A DNA stretch of 64,000 nucleotides from JADHLJ01 sp038146985 (GCA_038146985.1 JAYQSQ010000021.1:17735-81734), one strand, 5' to 3'; positions 53,893 through 63,542 are shown, numbered from the stretch's first letter. Program-made: numbers and translations. The notes: generated by a model not told the origin, from the sequence alone.

Positions 53893-54681
53893 CTAGGCGA
53901 AACCGGCGCTGATCCGGCCGAGGGACCCGTAGTCCACAATAACGCGGTCGCCCGCCGAAATCGGAAGGGGAACCGCGCAGGTCCCGGTCGTCACCACCTG
54001 TCCGGCGGCCAAGGTCATGCCGTAACGGGAAAGCTCGTTGACGATCCAGGTCAACGCCAGCCGGGGATCGCCGAGGACGTTCGCGCCGATCCCGTCGTGG
54101 CTGTGCTTGCCGGCGACGCTGGCCGTTACCCGATGGGTGACGAGGTCGATGTCGCGCCAAGCCGCGGGCATCTCCGCACCGAGCACGAAATCATGGGTGC
54201 AAGCATTGTCGGCGATAAGCTGGGCTGCGCCCGCCTTTTCGAAGGGCTCGAATCTCGAGTCGGGCACCTCGATCGCCGGATGCAGCGAGGCGACGGCGGA
54301 CAGCACCTCCTCGACCCGGTATTCCTTTTCGCGGGGCGGCAGGTCGCGGGCCATGCGAAACGCGAATTCGGGTTCCGCCACCGCCATCCGGTTGTGCCCA
54401 AAGGTGAAGGTCGCGCCGTCCTCGAAAACGTGCTCGGCCAGCAAGCGGCCGGCGATCGGTGCATCGACACCGATGTGTTTCTGCCCCGCCTGACTGGTGG
54501 CGGCGATCTTCCAGCCCCGGATCGGCGCGCCGCTCATCGTTTCGTAATGCGCCTGAATGGCATAAGCCTCGGTGCGATCCCTGGGGCGGAGGTCATCGGG
54601 CAGAGCGGTCATCACCGTGCCGTCTTGCCAGCATCGCCAGACGAGGTCGGCTGCCCTGCGGGTCTGTGTCTCGCTCAGCAT
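53893..54681 (-). CDS. 2-keto-4-pentenoate hydratase/fumarylacetoacetase-like protein
   Basis: A 262-aa member of the fumarylacetoacetate hydrolase superfamily, close to 2-keto-4-pentenoate hydratases (MhpD-like) that act in aromatic meta-cleavage pathways. Family landmarks are GWKIAATSQAGQKHIG near residue 56, AEPEFAFRMARDL near 105 with acidic metal ligands, and a C-terminal VVTTGTCAVPLPISAGD strand. It starts at 54681 and faces the SDR gene, with a 244-bp spacer. The 202 bp from its stop to the dodecin gene hold nothing I recognise. Its substrate is not known. Confidence 0.85.
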   Translation of the reverse strand: MLSETQTRRAADLVWRCWQDGTVMTALPDDLRPRDRTEAYAIQAHYETMSGAPIRGWKIAATSQAGQKHIGVDAPIAGRLLAEHVFEDGATFTFGHNRMAVAEPEFAFRMARDLPPREKEYRVEEVLSAVASLHPAIEVPDSRFEPFEKAGAAQLIADNACTHDFVLGAEMPAAWRDIDLVTHRVTASVAGKHSHDGIGANVLGDPRLALTWIVNELSRYGMTLAAGQVVTTGTCAVPLPISAGDRVIVDYGSLGRISAGFA

Positions 54682-54925
54682 TTCGTCCCACCAATCCGCG
54701 CCGCGCGGGCGAATGTCGACATCGAAACTCCCGGCCCCCGGAGGCCGTAACTCGGCGTCATTTCCGCGTGCCGAGGCTGATTGTACCGATCCGAACCGAG
54801 TGGGGAATGCCGATCGGACGCCGATCTCAACCTTGATGGAGGGCGACGGGCCGGTGAAGACGCGGGTACGCGGTCCGGCGGAGGCCTATACTCGGCCAAA
54901 TGTCGATAATCGGGAGGAGTGAGCC

Positions 54926-55774
54926 ATGGAGGACATGAGCGGAAAGGTGGTGATCGTCACCGGCGGCGCCGGCGGGTTCGGGCGTGCCTTCACCAAGGCT
55001 TTTCTCGACGCCGGCGCCAAGGTCGCGGCCTTCGACGTGACCGTCGAGGGGCTGGCGGCGCTGCGCGAGGAGCATCGCGGCGTCAACGAGGACCGGCTCA
55101 TGACGGAGCAGGTCGATATCGCCAATTTCGAGAGCTGCCGGGCGGCGGTCGACCGGGTGGCGGAACGCTTCGGCGGCGTGACCGTCCTGATCAACAATGC
55201 CGGTCTCGGCATGGGCTCGGTCCGCGAGAGCCACCATATCGAGTTGATCGGCATCGACGAGGTGACGCCAGAGGTCTGGAACAAGATGGTGGGGGTCAAT
55301 TTGACCGGCCCGTGGAACATGACCAAGGCGTCGATCGGTCATCTCCGAAAGGCCGAACGGGCCCGGATCATTAATGTGACCACCAGCTTTTTCACCATGC
55401 TGCGCGGCAAGTTCCAGCCCTACGGTCCGTCGAAATCCGGCTTCGAGGCGATGAGCGCCAGCCATGCTGCCGAATTCGCCGAGGAAGGCATCATGGTCAA
55501 TGTGGTGGTGCCGGGCGGGCCCGCGGACACCCCGATGGTGCCCGATGGAGCCGGCTTCAACCGCGCGGATCTGGTCCAGCCGGTGAACATGACCTATCCC
55601 GCGCTCTGGCTCTGCTCGCCGGCCGGTGACGGCATGCACGGCAACCGATACATCGCCGGACGTTGGGACCCGTCGAAATCTATCGCGGAGAACCGGACCG
55701 CGACCGAGGCGCCGATCGGTTGGCCTGACCTCGCCGGAGATCCGGTCTGGCCGGGAGGCAGGCCCGACCAGTAA
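54926..55774 (+). CDS. short-chain dehydrogenase/reductase
   Basis: A 282-aa SDR with the cofactor motif TGGAGGFG (residues about 12-19), an acidic residue after beta-2 (AAFDV) that favours NAD(H), NNAG at about 90, and the catalytic YGPSK with a serine in TTSFF. It is a little longer than the usual 250 aa because of a tail (SIAENRTATEAPIGWPD). It starts with ATG 54926 after GGAGGAG. ATG 54935 is an alternative. The substrate cannot be told from sequence. Confidence 0.9.
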   Translation: MEDMSGKVVIVTGGAGGFGRAFTKAFLDAGAKVAAFDVTVEGLAALREEHRGVNEDRLMTEQVDIANFESCRAAVDRVAERFGGVTVLINNAGLGMGSVRESHHIELIGIDEVTPEVWNKMVGVNLTGPWNMTKASIGHLRKAERARIINVTTSFFTMLRGKFQPYGPSKSGFEAMSASHAAEFAEEGIMVNVVVPGGPADTPMVPDGAGFNRADLVQPVNMTYPALWLCSPAGDGMHGNRYIAGRWDPSKSIAENRTATEAPIGWPDLAGDPVWPGGRPDQ

Positions 55775-55786
55775 GAGACCGGGCGG

Positions 55787-56743
55787 TCAGAACCATTTCA
55801 GGATCTTCATGATCGCGATTTCGACCGCGATGAGGCCCGCCATGGCGAGGACGACAATCGTGAACGCGCTTGACGCCTCGGCGCCGGGTATGCCGCCGAC
55901 ATTGATGCCGAGAAGGCCGGTGATGAAGCTGAGCGGAACGAAGACCGCGGCGACCAGCGAGAGGATATAGGTGTTGCGGGCCTGGCGGGCCTCGCTTTCG
56001 GCGCGCAGCTGCTGGTACAGCAGCTCGGCGCGTTCCTCCATCAGGTCCAGGTCCTCGACCAGCCGCAGGACTTCGTTGCTGCGCTCGCCAAGCTGCTGGC
56101 GTAGTTCCGCCCCGAACCATTCCGGGTCCAATTGCAGCAGCCCGCTGACGGCCTGATATTGCGGGCGAATGTAGCGGCGCATCAGGTTCAGCCGGCGCCG
56201 CAGGGCCTGCAGGTCCGTCCGGTCGGTCGGCGCGATCTTGTCCAGCGCCTCCATGTAGTCCAGGGTTTCGTTGAGTTCGTCCACCCGGATCGAAAGCCGG
56301 TCGGACAATCCCTGGATGATCGCCAGGATAAGCTCGGCGCTGTTGCGCGGGCCCTGTCCAGCCAAAAGGGCATCGCGCTGATCCTGCACCGCCATGATCC
56401 GATAGCGCCGCGAACTGACCACCAGGTTATCCCGCGCCGCGATCCTGACCGAGATCAGTTCCTGATCCACCTCGGGGTTCAGATTCACGCCCCGCAGGAC
56501 GATCATGGTCGAGTCATCGATATGCCAGGATCTTGGGCGGGTTTGTTCGGTGTTGAGCGCCCGGATGGCGAGGGGCGAGAAGCCGAGCGCCTCCAACATG
56601 TCGTTGGCCCCGGTATCGGAGCGGTCGAGATGGATCCACCGCCACGTGCCTTCGGGCACCGGCGCGACCGCCTGCGCCGCGTCGAGCCAGACGATCGCCG
56701 CATCCTGCGTCACGTCTACGGCGAAAACGATCGAACTTTCCAT
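55787..56743 (-). CDS. ZntB/CorA-like divalent cation transporter
   Basis: A 318-aa CorA-superfamily channel. The large N-terminal cytoplasmic funnel has long helices (about residues 130-255) and there are two C-terminal membrane segments. The pore signature reads G279-I280-N281 (LLGINVGGIPG); CorA and ZntB normally have GMN, so the middle residue is changed. The GGIPG that follows matches ZntB. ATG 56743 is chosen over 56782 because GGAAAGG lies just before it. It converges with the SDR gene 12 bp away. It may move zinc, magnesium or another divalent ion. Confidence 0.88.
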   Translation of the reverse strand: MESSIVFAVDVTQDAAIVWLDAAQAVAPVPEGTWRWIHLDRSDTGANDMLEALGFSPLAIRALNTEQTRPRSWHIDDSTMIVLRGVNLNPEVDQELISVRIAARDNLVVSSRRYRIMAVQDQRDALLAGQGPRNSAELILAIIQGLSDRLSIRVDELNETLDYMEALDKIAPTDRTDLQALRRRLNLMRRYIRPQYQAVSGLLQLDPEWFGAELRQQLGERSNEVLRLVEDLDLMEERAELLYQQLRAESEARQARNTYILSLVAAVFVPLSFITGLLGINVGGIPGAEASSAFTIVVLAMAGLIAVEIAIMKILKWF

Positions 56744-56861
56744 GCCTGGCCTTTCCGGTGCGTCGTCCGAGCCAATTATCACCTGCTTGGCGCCACCGGC
56801 TCTTGCGCTGGCCGGCGTGGGGCCACAGGTTTGCCGAAAACCTTATACGGGAGCGCGGATC

Positions 56862-57641
56862 ATGGCGAGTGAACGGGAAACGGTTCTGGTGACCGGCGCC
56901 GGGAGTGGTATCGGACGGGCGACGGCGATCGCCATGGCCGAAGCAGGGCGGAACGTGGCCTGCGCCGATATCAATCTGGAGGCGGCCGAGACCGTGGCGG
57001 CCACTGCGCGCCAACACGGTGTCGAGGCGTTGGCGCTGAAGGCGGATGTCGGCGATGTCGGCGAGATCGACCGGATGATCGAGGGGGTCATGGAAGCCTA
57101 TGGCCGCCTCGACGTGATCGTGAACAACGCGGGCGTCACGCGATCCGCCTATATCATGGACCTGACCGAGCAGGACTGGGACTGGATGCACCGGGTCAAC
57201 GCCAAGGGCGTGTTCTTCTGCCTGCAGGGCGCGGCGCGGCGGATGATTGAACGGGGCGGCGGGCGGATCATCAATATCGCCTCGATCGCGGGACGCGGGT
57301 TCGCCGGCACCTCGAACGCGGCCTATGCCGCCAGCAAGGGGGCGGTGATCAGCCTAACCAAGACCGCGTCCCAACAGCTCGCCAGGCACAACATCACCGT
57401 GAACGCGATCTGTCCCGGGGTAACGCGGACCGAGATCGTAAACGGTCTGGTCGCCACCCGCGCCGCCGCCGCCGGTATCTCGGAGGACGAGATGATGGCC
57501 GAATTCACCAAGGGCGTGCCGCTCGGCCGGGCCAACGAGCCGGAAGACATCGCCGCCATGGCGGTATTCCTGGCCTCACCCGGTGCCCGCAATATCACCG
57601 GCCAATGCTACAACGTCGATGGCGGTCTGGTGACGAGCTGA
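56862..57641 (+). CDS. short-chain dehydrogenase/reductase (FabG-like)
   Basis: A 259-aa classical SDR with TGAGSGIG near residue 11, an acidic residue after beta-2 (ACADI) for NAD(H), NNAGVT, the catalytic serine in NIASIAG and YAASK, and a C-terminal GQCYNVDGGL. This is the shape of 3-oxoacyl-reductase or sugar/alcohol dehydrogenases. ATG 56862 lies 8 nt after GGGAG. An upstream in-frame extension to 56505 runs into the ZntB-like gene on the other strand and is rejected. Substrate unknown. Confidence 0.92.
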   Translation: MASERETVLVTGAGSGIGRATAIAMAEAGRNVACADINLEAAETVAATARQHGVEALALKADVGDVGEIDRMIEGVMEAYGRLDVIVNNAGVTRSAYIMDLTEQDWDWMHRVNAKGVFFCLQGAARRMIERGGGRIINIASIAGRGFAGTSNAAYAASKGAVISLTKTASQQLARHNITVNAICPGVTRTEIVNGLVATRAAAAGISEDEMMAEFTKGVPLGRANEPEDIAAMAVFLASPGARNITGQCYNVDGGLVTS

Positions 57642-57651
57642 CGTTCAGGCG

Positions 57652-58770
57652 TCAAAGCCGCAAAGCATCCTCGGGCGGCATATAGGCCATGCCATGGGCG
57701 TCGGCCACGGCCTTGTAGGTGACCGCGCCCGCGTGCACGTTCAGGCCGGCCCGAAGATGCGGGTCCCTGTCCAGCGCGACGCGCCAGCCCTTGTCGGCGA
57801 TGGCAAGGGTGAAGGGGAGGGTCGCATTGTTCAGCGCGAAGGTACTGGTCCGCGCGACGCCGCCGGGCATGTTCGCGACGCAGTAATGCACGACATCATC
57901 GACCTCGTAGGTCGGTTCGGCATGGGTGGTGGCGCGGGAGGTCTCGAAGCAGCCGCCCTGATCGATGGCAACGTCGACCAGGACCGAGCCTCGGCGCATC
58001 TTCGTCACCATCTCGCGGGTCACCAGTTTGGGGGCGGCGGCGCCGGGGATCAGCACCGCGCCGATCACCAGATCAGCGTCCAGCACGTATTCCTCGACCG
58101 CGTCGATGGTCGAATAGATCGTGTTCAGCCACGGCCCGAACTGCATGTCGAGTTCGTTCAGCCGTTGCAGCGAACGGTCGAGCACCGTGACCTTGGCTTC
58201 GAGGCCCATCGCCATGCGCGCCGCATTGGTGCCGACCACGCCGCCACCGAGAATTGTCACCTTGCCGGCGGCGACCCCTGGGACACCGCCCAGCAGGATG
58301 CCGCTGCCGCCCTGGGCTTTTTCGAGGCAGTGGGCGCCCGCTTGGATCGACATGCGGCCCGCAACCTCGCTCATCGGCGCCAGAAGCGGCAGGCCGCCCC
58401 GCGCATCGGTGACCGTCTCATAGGCGATGGCCGTGCAGCCGCTTTCCACCAGGCCCTTGGTCTGTGGCAGGTCCGGGGCGAGGTGCAGATAGGTGAACAG
58501 GATCTGATCGGCCCGCAAACGGGCGATTTCCGAGGCCTGCGGCTCCTTGACCTTGACCACCATCTCGGCTTCGCCGAATACCGCTTCGGCATCCGGAGCG
58601 ATCTTCGCGCCAGCGGCGATATAGGCATCGTCGTCAAGCCCGATCCCGAAGCCCGCATGGGTTTCGACCAGCACGTCGTGGCCGTGATGGACCAGTTCGC
58701 GGACGCCCGCGGGGACGAGCCCGACCCGGTATTCGTGGTTCTTAATTTCCTTCGGTACCCCAATCCGCAT
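57652..58770 (-). CDS. ald: alanine dehydrogenase
   Basis: A 372-aa NAD-dependent dehydrogenase interconverting L-alanine and pyruvate plus ammonia. The start ATG 58770 (RIGVPKEIKNHEYRVGLVP) has GGGGAG 6 nt before it. It shows the substrate lysine region VVKVKEPQ, FTYLHLAPD near residue 90, the NAD-binding GGGVVGTNAARMAMGL, and DVAIDQGGCFETS in the C-terminal half. The frame runs to 58860, but those residues are not part of the family. It converges with the SDR gene, 10 bp between stops. Confidence 0.93.
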   Translation of the reverse strand: MRIGVPKEIKNHEYRVGLVPAGVRELVHHGHDVLVETHAGFGIGLDDDAYIAAGAKIAPDAEAVFGEAEMVVKVKEPQASEIARLRADQILFTYLHLAPDLPQTKGLVESGCTAIAYETVTDARGGLPLLAPMSEVAGRMSIQAGAHCLEKAQGGSGILLGGVPGVAAGKVTILGGGVVGTNAARMAMGLEAKVTVLDRSLQRLNELDMQFGPWLNTIYSTIDAVEEYVLDADLVIGAVLIPGAAAPKLVTREMVTKMRRGSVLVDVAIDQGGCFETSRATTHAEPTYEVDDVVHYCVANMPGGVARTSTFALNNATLPFTLAIADKGWRVALDRDPHLRAGLNVHAGAVTYKAVADAHGMAYMPPEDALRL

Positions 58771-58986
58771 GACGCGCTCCCCAAAGCTGCCCTGTGTGCC
58801 GGTTTCGTCACCCTTTAAGGTGGTCACCTCAAGCCGCCAAGGCAATCCCTTATCCGGCATGGCGGGTATGCATGACGCGGGCGCGGCGCGGGATTTGGCC
58901 GGACTGTCCTGGTGACGGCGCGCCGGATGAGCGGCGGGACGATTCAGGCACTGGCGCGACGCGGCGGCGGCTGGTAATCACGGGAC

Positions 58987-60981
58987 ATGATAAAGACACT
59001 GCTCATCGCGAACCGGGGCGAGATCGCATGCCGGGTCGCGCGCACCGCCCGCTCCATGGGCATTCGCACAGTCGCGGTCTTTTCCGACGCCGATGCCGGC
59101 GCCTTGCATGTGGAAAGCTGCGATGCCGCCGTGCCGATCGGCCCCGCGCCGGCGTCGGAATCCTATCTGCGCGGCGACAAGATCATCGAGGCGGCGCGGG
59201 CCGCCGGCGCCGACGCGGTGCATCCCGGATATGGCTTCCTTTCGGAAAACGCCACTTTCGCCGCGGCCTGCGCGGAAGCAGGGATCATTTTCGTCGGCCC
59301 GCCGGCGAGCGCGATTGACGCCATGGGCTCCAAGGCCGGGGCCAAGGCCTTGATGGAGGCGGCGGGCGTGCCGCTGGTCCCGGGCTTCCACGGCGCCGAG
59401 CAGGACCTGGCGACCCTCGCGGCGGCGGCGGAACGGATCGGCTATCCGGTGCTCTTGAAGGCCAACGCCGGCGGCGGCGGCAGGGGCATGCGCATCGTCG
59501 ACCGTGCCGAGGCCCTGGAGAGCGCCATCGCCGCCGCCAAGCGAGAATCGGCGGGAGCCTTCGGTGACGACCGGCTGCTGATCGAGAAGTATCTGACACG
59601 GCCCCGGCATATCGAGCTTCAGGTCTTCGCCGACAGCCACGGCAATGCCGTCCATCTTTTCGAGCGCGACTGCTCGGTCCAGCGCCGCCATCAGAAGGTG
59701 CTTGAGGAAGCGCCGGCGCCTGGTCTCGATCCCGACATTCGAGCCGCGATGGGCGAGGCGGCGGTGGCGGCGGCCAAGGCGATCGGTTATGTCGGCGCCG
59801 GCACGGTCGAATTCATCATGGACGCAACCGGCTTCTACTTCATGGAGATGAACACCCGTCTCCAGGTCGAGCACCCGGTGACCGAGATGATCACCGGACT
59901 GGATCTGGTCGAATGGCAGCTTCTGGTTGCCGACGGCGCGCCGCTGCCGCTCGGCCAAGGCGAGGTCACCGCCACGGGTCACGCCTTCGAGGCGCGGCTC
60001 TACGCGGAAGACCCGGTGGAGTTCCGGCCCCGAACCGGCCGGATCGGCCATCTGCGGTTTCCCGGGGCTCCGGCGCGGGTCGATACCGGCGTGCGGGGCG
60101 GCGATACCGTGTCGATCCACTACGATCCGATGATCGCAAAACTGATCGTGCACGGGCGCGACCGGGGCGAGGCCCTGGGCCGTCTGTCCGCGGCGCTGGG
60201 CGAGACCGAGGTCGGCGGCCTGGTGACCAACCAGCCGTTCCTCGCCCGTCTTGCCGCGCATCCGGCCTTCGCGGCCGGGGAAGTCCATACCGGTTTCATC
60301 GAGGAGCACGCGGCGGCCCTGATCCCGGCTCCTGTACCGGTCGCGCCGCCGACCCTCGCGCTGGCCGCCTTGGCGGTGCTGGGGCGACGGACCGGAAAGG
60401 CGCGAACCGATGGCGCTGCTTCCGGGGATGCGAGCTCGCCCTGGCGCCGGGTAGACGGCTGGCGCCTGAACGAGCCCGCCGTGCTGTCCCTCATGCTGGA
60501 GATCGACGGCGCGGCGCAAGAGACGAAGCTCGAATGCGGACCGCGGGGCTACCGGATGATCGTGCCGGCGGACGGCCCCGAATTCCAAGGCGGCGTCGAC
60601 GGCGAGGGGCGTCTGATTGCGACGGTCGACGGTGCGAGACATGCGCTCGGACTGGCTGTCGACGGCGAGGAACTGACGCTGTTCCGCGCGGACGGGCCGA
60701 TCGTCGTGCGCGAGATCGATCCTCTGGCGACGGCCGGCGACATGGAGGCCGGCGGCGGCCGGCTGACCGCGCCGATGCCCGGCAAGATCGTGTCGGTCCA
60801 TGTCTCGGACGGTGACGCGGTCACGCGCGGTGCGCCGCTGATCGTGCTCGAGGCGATGAAGATGGAGCACACGATTGCCGCGCCGGGTGACGGCACGGTC
60901 GTCGCCGTGCACTACCGCGCCGGCGATCTGGTGGAGGAAGGGGCCGATCTTCTCGATTTCGAGGCGGCGGCGGAGACCTAG
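58987..60981 (+). CDS. biotin-dependent acyl-CoA carboxylase alpha subunit (MccA/PccA-like)
   Basis: A 664-aa protein with biotin carboxylase and carboxyl-carrier domains. It starts IKTLLIANRGEIACRVARTA and has the ATP-grasp loop KANAGGGGRGMRIV, the active-site MEMNTRLQVEHPVTE, and a C-terminal biotin lysine K625 in EAMKMEHT. The middle domain resembles methylcrotonyl-CoA and geranyl-CoA carboxylases (SPWRRVDGWRLNEPA). With mutA/mutB nearby, propionyl-CoA carboxylase is a second option. No beta (carboxyltransferase) subunit gene is in the window. The upstream ATG region has no strong ribosome site. Confidence 0.9.
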   Translation: MIKTLLIANRGEIACRVARTARSMGIRTVAVFSDADAGALHVESCDAAVPIGPAPASESYLRGDKIIEAARAAGADAVHPGYGFLSENATFAAACAEAGIIFVGPPASAIDAMGSKAGAKALMEAAGVPLVPGFHGAEQDLATLAAAAERIGYPVLLKANAGGGGRGMRIVDRAEALESAIAAAKRESAGAFGDDRLLIEKYLTRPRHIELQVFADSHGNAVHLFERDCSVQRRHQKVLEEAPAPGLDPDIRAAMGEAAVAAAKAIGYVGAGTVEFIMDATGFYFMEMNTRLQVEHPVTEMITGLDLVEWQLLVADGAPLPLGQGEVTATGHAFEARLYAEDPVEFRPRTGRIGHLRFPGAPARVDTGVRGGDTVSIHYDPMIAKLIVHGRDRGEALGRLSAALGETEVGGLVTNQPFLARLAAHPAFAAGEVHTGFIEEHAAALIPAPVPVAPPTLALAALAVLGRRTGKARTDGAASGDASSPWRRVDGWRLNEPAVLSLMLEIDGAAQETKLECGPRGYRMIVPADGPEFQGGVDGEGRLIATVDGARHALGLAVDGEELTLFRADGPIVVREIDPLATAGDMEAGGGRLTAPMPGKIVSVHVSDGDAVTRGAPLIVLEAMKMEHTIAAPGDGTVVAVHYRAGDLVEEGADLLDFEAAAET

Positions 60982-60984
60982 GCG

Positions 60985-62454
60985 ATGGCTCCAAACCCCG
61001 GCGGCGGGGCCGTCAAGAGCGGTTTGACGCAGATTCTGCCGCCACGCCGCGCCGTGATGATCCTGATCGTGCTGTGCGCGGGACTTCTGGTGCTAGCGCC
61101 GCCGGGCGGCATGAGCCAGGAGATGGCGGTCGACGCCGCGCTTGTGCTGGTGACGATCGGCCTGCTTGCGACCGGCGCCCTGGCCGAGCAGCTGGTCATC
61201 CTGATTTTCTTCCTGTTCGCCATGGTTCTCCAGACCGCGCCGCCCTCGGTGGTCTTCTCTGGCTTCACCTCCGGCGCCTTCTGGCTGGTTTTCGGCGGGC
61301 TGGTGATCGGTGCGGCGGTGGACCGGACCGGGCTCGGCGCCAGGATTGCCGGCGGCATCACGCGGCGGGTCGGCGGCGATTACCGTGTCGTCATCGCCGC
61401 GATCATCCTGGTGAACATGGTTCTGGTGTTTCTCATGCCCTCGACCCTGAGCCGGGTGGTGATGCTGATCCCCGTGGTGCTGGCCCTGGCCCAGCGGCTC
61501 GGCTTCGCGTCCGGCGGCAGGCAGCGGGCCGGCATGATCATGGCGACCGTGCTCAGCGCCTATCTCTGCTCGACCTCGGTTCTGCCGGCCAATGTTCCGA
61601 ACAATGTGCTGTTGGGCGCGGCGGAGGCGTTTCAGGGCGTCCATATCCGCTATTTCGACTACCTGCTGCTGCATTTCCCGGTCCTGGCGCTGTTGCGCGC
61701 GGTCACGATCTGGGCCTGCATCGTCTGGCTGTTCGGCCCGCGCGGCGGCGACGCGGCGCCGGGGACGGAGCCGGCCGAGGACGGCGCGCCGGTGCCGGCG
61801 GCGCGCGGCGTGTTTACCGCCGAGGAGGGACGGCTCGCGGTCCTGCTGACCCTGGCGCTGGTTCTCTGGGCGACGGATTCGCTGCACGGGGTGGCGCCGG
61901 CCTGGGTTTCCCTCGGCGTCGGCGTCGTCTGCCTGCTGCCGGTGCTGTCCCTGGTGCCGCCGGACACGTTCCGGGCCAAGGTTCATGTGGGTCCGCTGAT
62001 CTATGTCGCCGGTATCATCGGCATCGGAGCCGTGGTTTCCGGGAGCGGGATCGGCGCGTTCCTCAGCCGCTGGATGCTGGGCGTGCTCAATCTGTCGCCG
62101 GAGACGCCGCTGCATTCCTTCCTGTCGCTGAGCGGACTTGCGATGCTGCTCGGCATGTTCTCGACCATGCCCGGGGTGCCGGCGATCCTGACGCCGATCT
62201 CGGGCGAGCTGCGGGCCGCGTCCGGGCTCACCATCGAGGCGGTGCTGATGGCCCAGGTGATCGGCTTCTCCACGGTCTGGTTTCCCTATCAGGTGCCGCC
62301 GATCATCGTTGGCATGCAGCTTGGCGGTGTGGCGCTGTCCGACGGGCTGAAGGCGACTGTCTCGACCGCCGTCGTCGGGGTTGTGCTGCTGTTGCCCCTG
62401 GATGTCGTCTGGTGGCGGCTGCTCGGCTATCTCCCGGTGGGAGTGCTGTGGTGA
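60985..62454 (+). CDS. SLC13/DASS family anion transporter
   Basis: A 489-aa integral membrane protein with about twelve hydrophobic segments, of the divalent anion:Na+ symporter (SLC13) superfamily. A re-entrant loop motif STSVLPANVPNNVLLGAAEAF lies near residue 195, and a second like stretch (MFSTMPGVPAILTPISGEL) near 390, as expected for the two-fold repeat. It might carry dicarboxylates or sulfate. It starts 3 bp after the carboxylase alpha gene and overlaps the next gene by GTGA, so the three form an operon. Confidence 0.87.
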   Translation: MAPNPGGGAVKSGLTQILPPRRAVMILIVLCAGLLVLAPPGGMSQEMAVDAALVLVTIGLLATGALAEQLVILIFFLFAMVLQTAPPSVVFSGFTSGAFWLVFGGLVIGAAVDRTGLGARIAGGITRRVGGDYRVVIAAIILVNMVLVFLMPSTLSRVVMLIPVVLALAQRLGFASGGRQRAGMIMATVLSAYLCSTSVLPANVPNNVLLGAAEAFQGVHIRYFDYLLLHFPVLALLRAVTIWACIVWLFGPRGGDAAPGTEPAEDGAPVPAARGVFTAEEGRLAVLLTLALVLWATDSLHGVAPAWVSLGVGVVCLLPVLSLVPPDTFRAKVHVGPLIYVAGIIGIGAVVSGSGIGAFLSRWMLGVLNLSPETPLHSFLSLSGLAMLLGMFSTMPGVPAILTPISGELRAASGLTIEAVLMAQVIGFSTVWFPYQVPPIIVGMQLGGVALSDGLKATVSTAVVGVVLLLPLDVVWWRLLGYLPVGVLW

Positions 62455-62888
62455 CCGTGCATCTGATCAAGCTTTGCGTCGGCATCGACACGGTACGCCA
62501 GCTCGAGGACTACCGGGACCGCCGCCGCGCCGAGATGCGCCGCCAGGGCCTGAAACCCCACGACGTGCATCTGACCCGCAATACCCCGCGCCGGGCCGAG
62601 GAGATCCTTGATGGCGGCTCACTCTATTGGGTGATCCGGCGGCAGATCCGGGTCCGCCAGCGGATCATCGGGATCGAGGAAGCGGAGAACGAGGAAGGCG
62701 CGCGGCGCTGTGCCCTGATCATGGATACCGACCTGATCCGCACGGAGCCTCGGGCATGCCGGCCGTTCCAGGGCTGGCGCTATCTCGATGTGGAAGACGC
62801 GCCGGGCGATCTCGACGGCGGGCGCGACGATACGGACGACCTTCCCGAGGAGATGCGCCGGGAACTGCGCGCGCTCGGCTTGCTGTGA
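62451..62888 (+). CDS. DUF1489 family protein
   Basis: A 145-aa soluble protein starting with GTG 62451, overlapping the transporter stop (GTGA). It begins TVHLIKLCVGIDTVRQLEDY and has RNTPRRAEEILDGGSLYWVI, IIGIEEAEN and ACRPFQGWRYLDVEDAPGDL, the DUF1489 pattern typical of alphaproteobacteria. The function is unknown. A predicted mixed alpha/beta fold with no membrane segment. Family assignment is from memory of the sequence pattern. Confidence 0.85.
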   Translation: MTVHLIKLCVGIDTVRQLEDYRDRRRAEMRRQGLKPHDVHLTRNTPRRAEEILDGGSLYWVIRRQIRVRQRIIGIEEAENEEGARRCALIMDTDLIRTEPRACRPFQGWRYLDVEDAPGDLDGGRDDTDDLPEEMRRELRALGLL

Positions 62889-63047
62889 GCCGGGCCGAGC
62901 GGATCAGCCGGAGCTGCCGACCTGGGGTCGCGGACTGGCCGGCAGCCTTTGCACCGGCGGCGCGGCATTGCGCGGGGCGCTGACGGTCTGGCCGCCGGTT
63001 CCGGGCGCGACGGTGAAATCGACGACGGAACCGCCGGTGGTTTTCGG

Positions 63048-63542
63048 CTACAGCGTGATCGTCGCGACCCGCGGGCCGCGGGCATAGGTCATGGTGCTGA
63101 TGGCGGAGCGGATGATGGTGATCTGCTCCCAGCCGAAGCGCGGCATCTCGCGCTCATAGAAGGCGTACATCTCGGTCATGTCGTAGGCGGTGCCGAGCGC
63201 CAGGCGGCCGATCCAGCCGTCCTCGGTGCCGAGCACCAGCAGATTGTCCAGGTCGACCTTGGCATTCGCCGGGATCGGGATGTCGGTGAACTGGGTAAAG
63301 CGCGGCGTTTCGGTCTCGCCGTCCTGACTGGCCGCGTCCTTCGGGCGTTTTTCCGCGTCCTTGGCCGAGACGCTGGTCGAGGTCGTGCCGTTGAACGGGT
63401 TGGGAACGTCCGGAAAGGCAAACTGGCATCCGGCAAGGGTCAGGGCCAGGGCCGCAGCAATCAATCGGCCGGTCGGGAGGGGGCGCGCATCGCGGGAAAC
63501 GGACGTCGCGGATCGAGGCGAGGTATCGGAAGTCTCGTTCAT
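63048..63542 (-). CDS. putative lipoprotein of unknown function
   Basis: A 164-aa protein on the reverse strand, starting at ATG 63542 with GGAGGAG about 8 nt before it. It has a lipoprotein signal with lipobox LALTLAGC (about residue 39, after a 22-residue leader extension), then a low-complexity linker (TTSTSVSAKDAEKRPKDAASQ) and a C-terminal domain (IPIPANAKVDLDNLLVLG.. MYAFYEREMPRFGWEQI). I do not recognise the domain. An in-frame ATG at 63632 is less likely. It converges with the DUF1489 gene. Confidence 0.75.
   Translation of the reverse strand: MNETSDTSPRSATSVSRDARPLPTGRLIAAALALTLAGCQFAFPDVPNPFNGTTSTSVSAKDAEKRPKDAASQDGETETPRFTQFTDIPIPANAKVDLDNLLVLGTEDGWIGRLALGTAYDMTEMYAFYEREMPRFGWEQITIIRSAISTMTYARGPRVATITL

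Noticed and set aside
58978..60912. 644-codon reverse open frame across the carboxylase alpha gene
   Set aside because: Antisense to a recognised gene and without recognisable domains.
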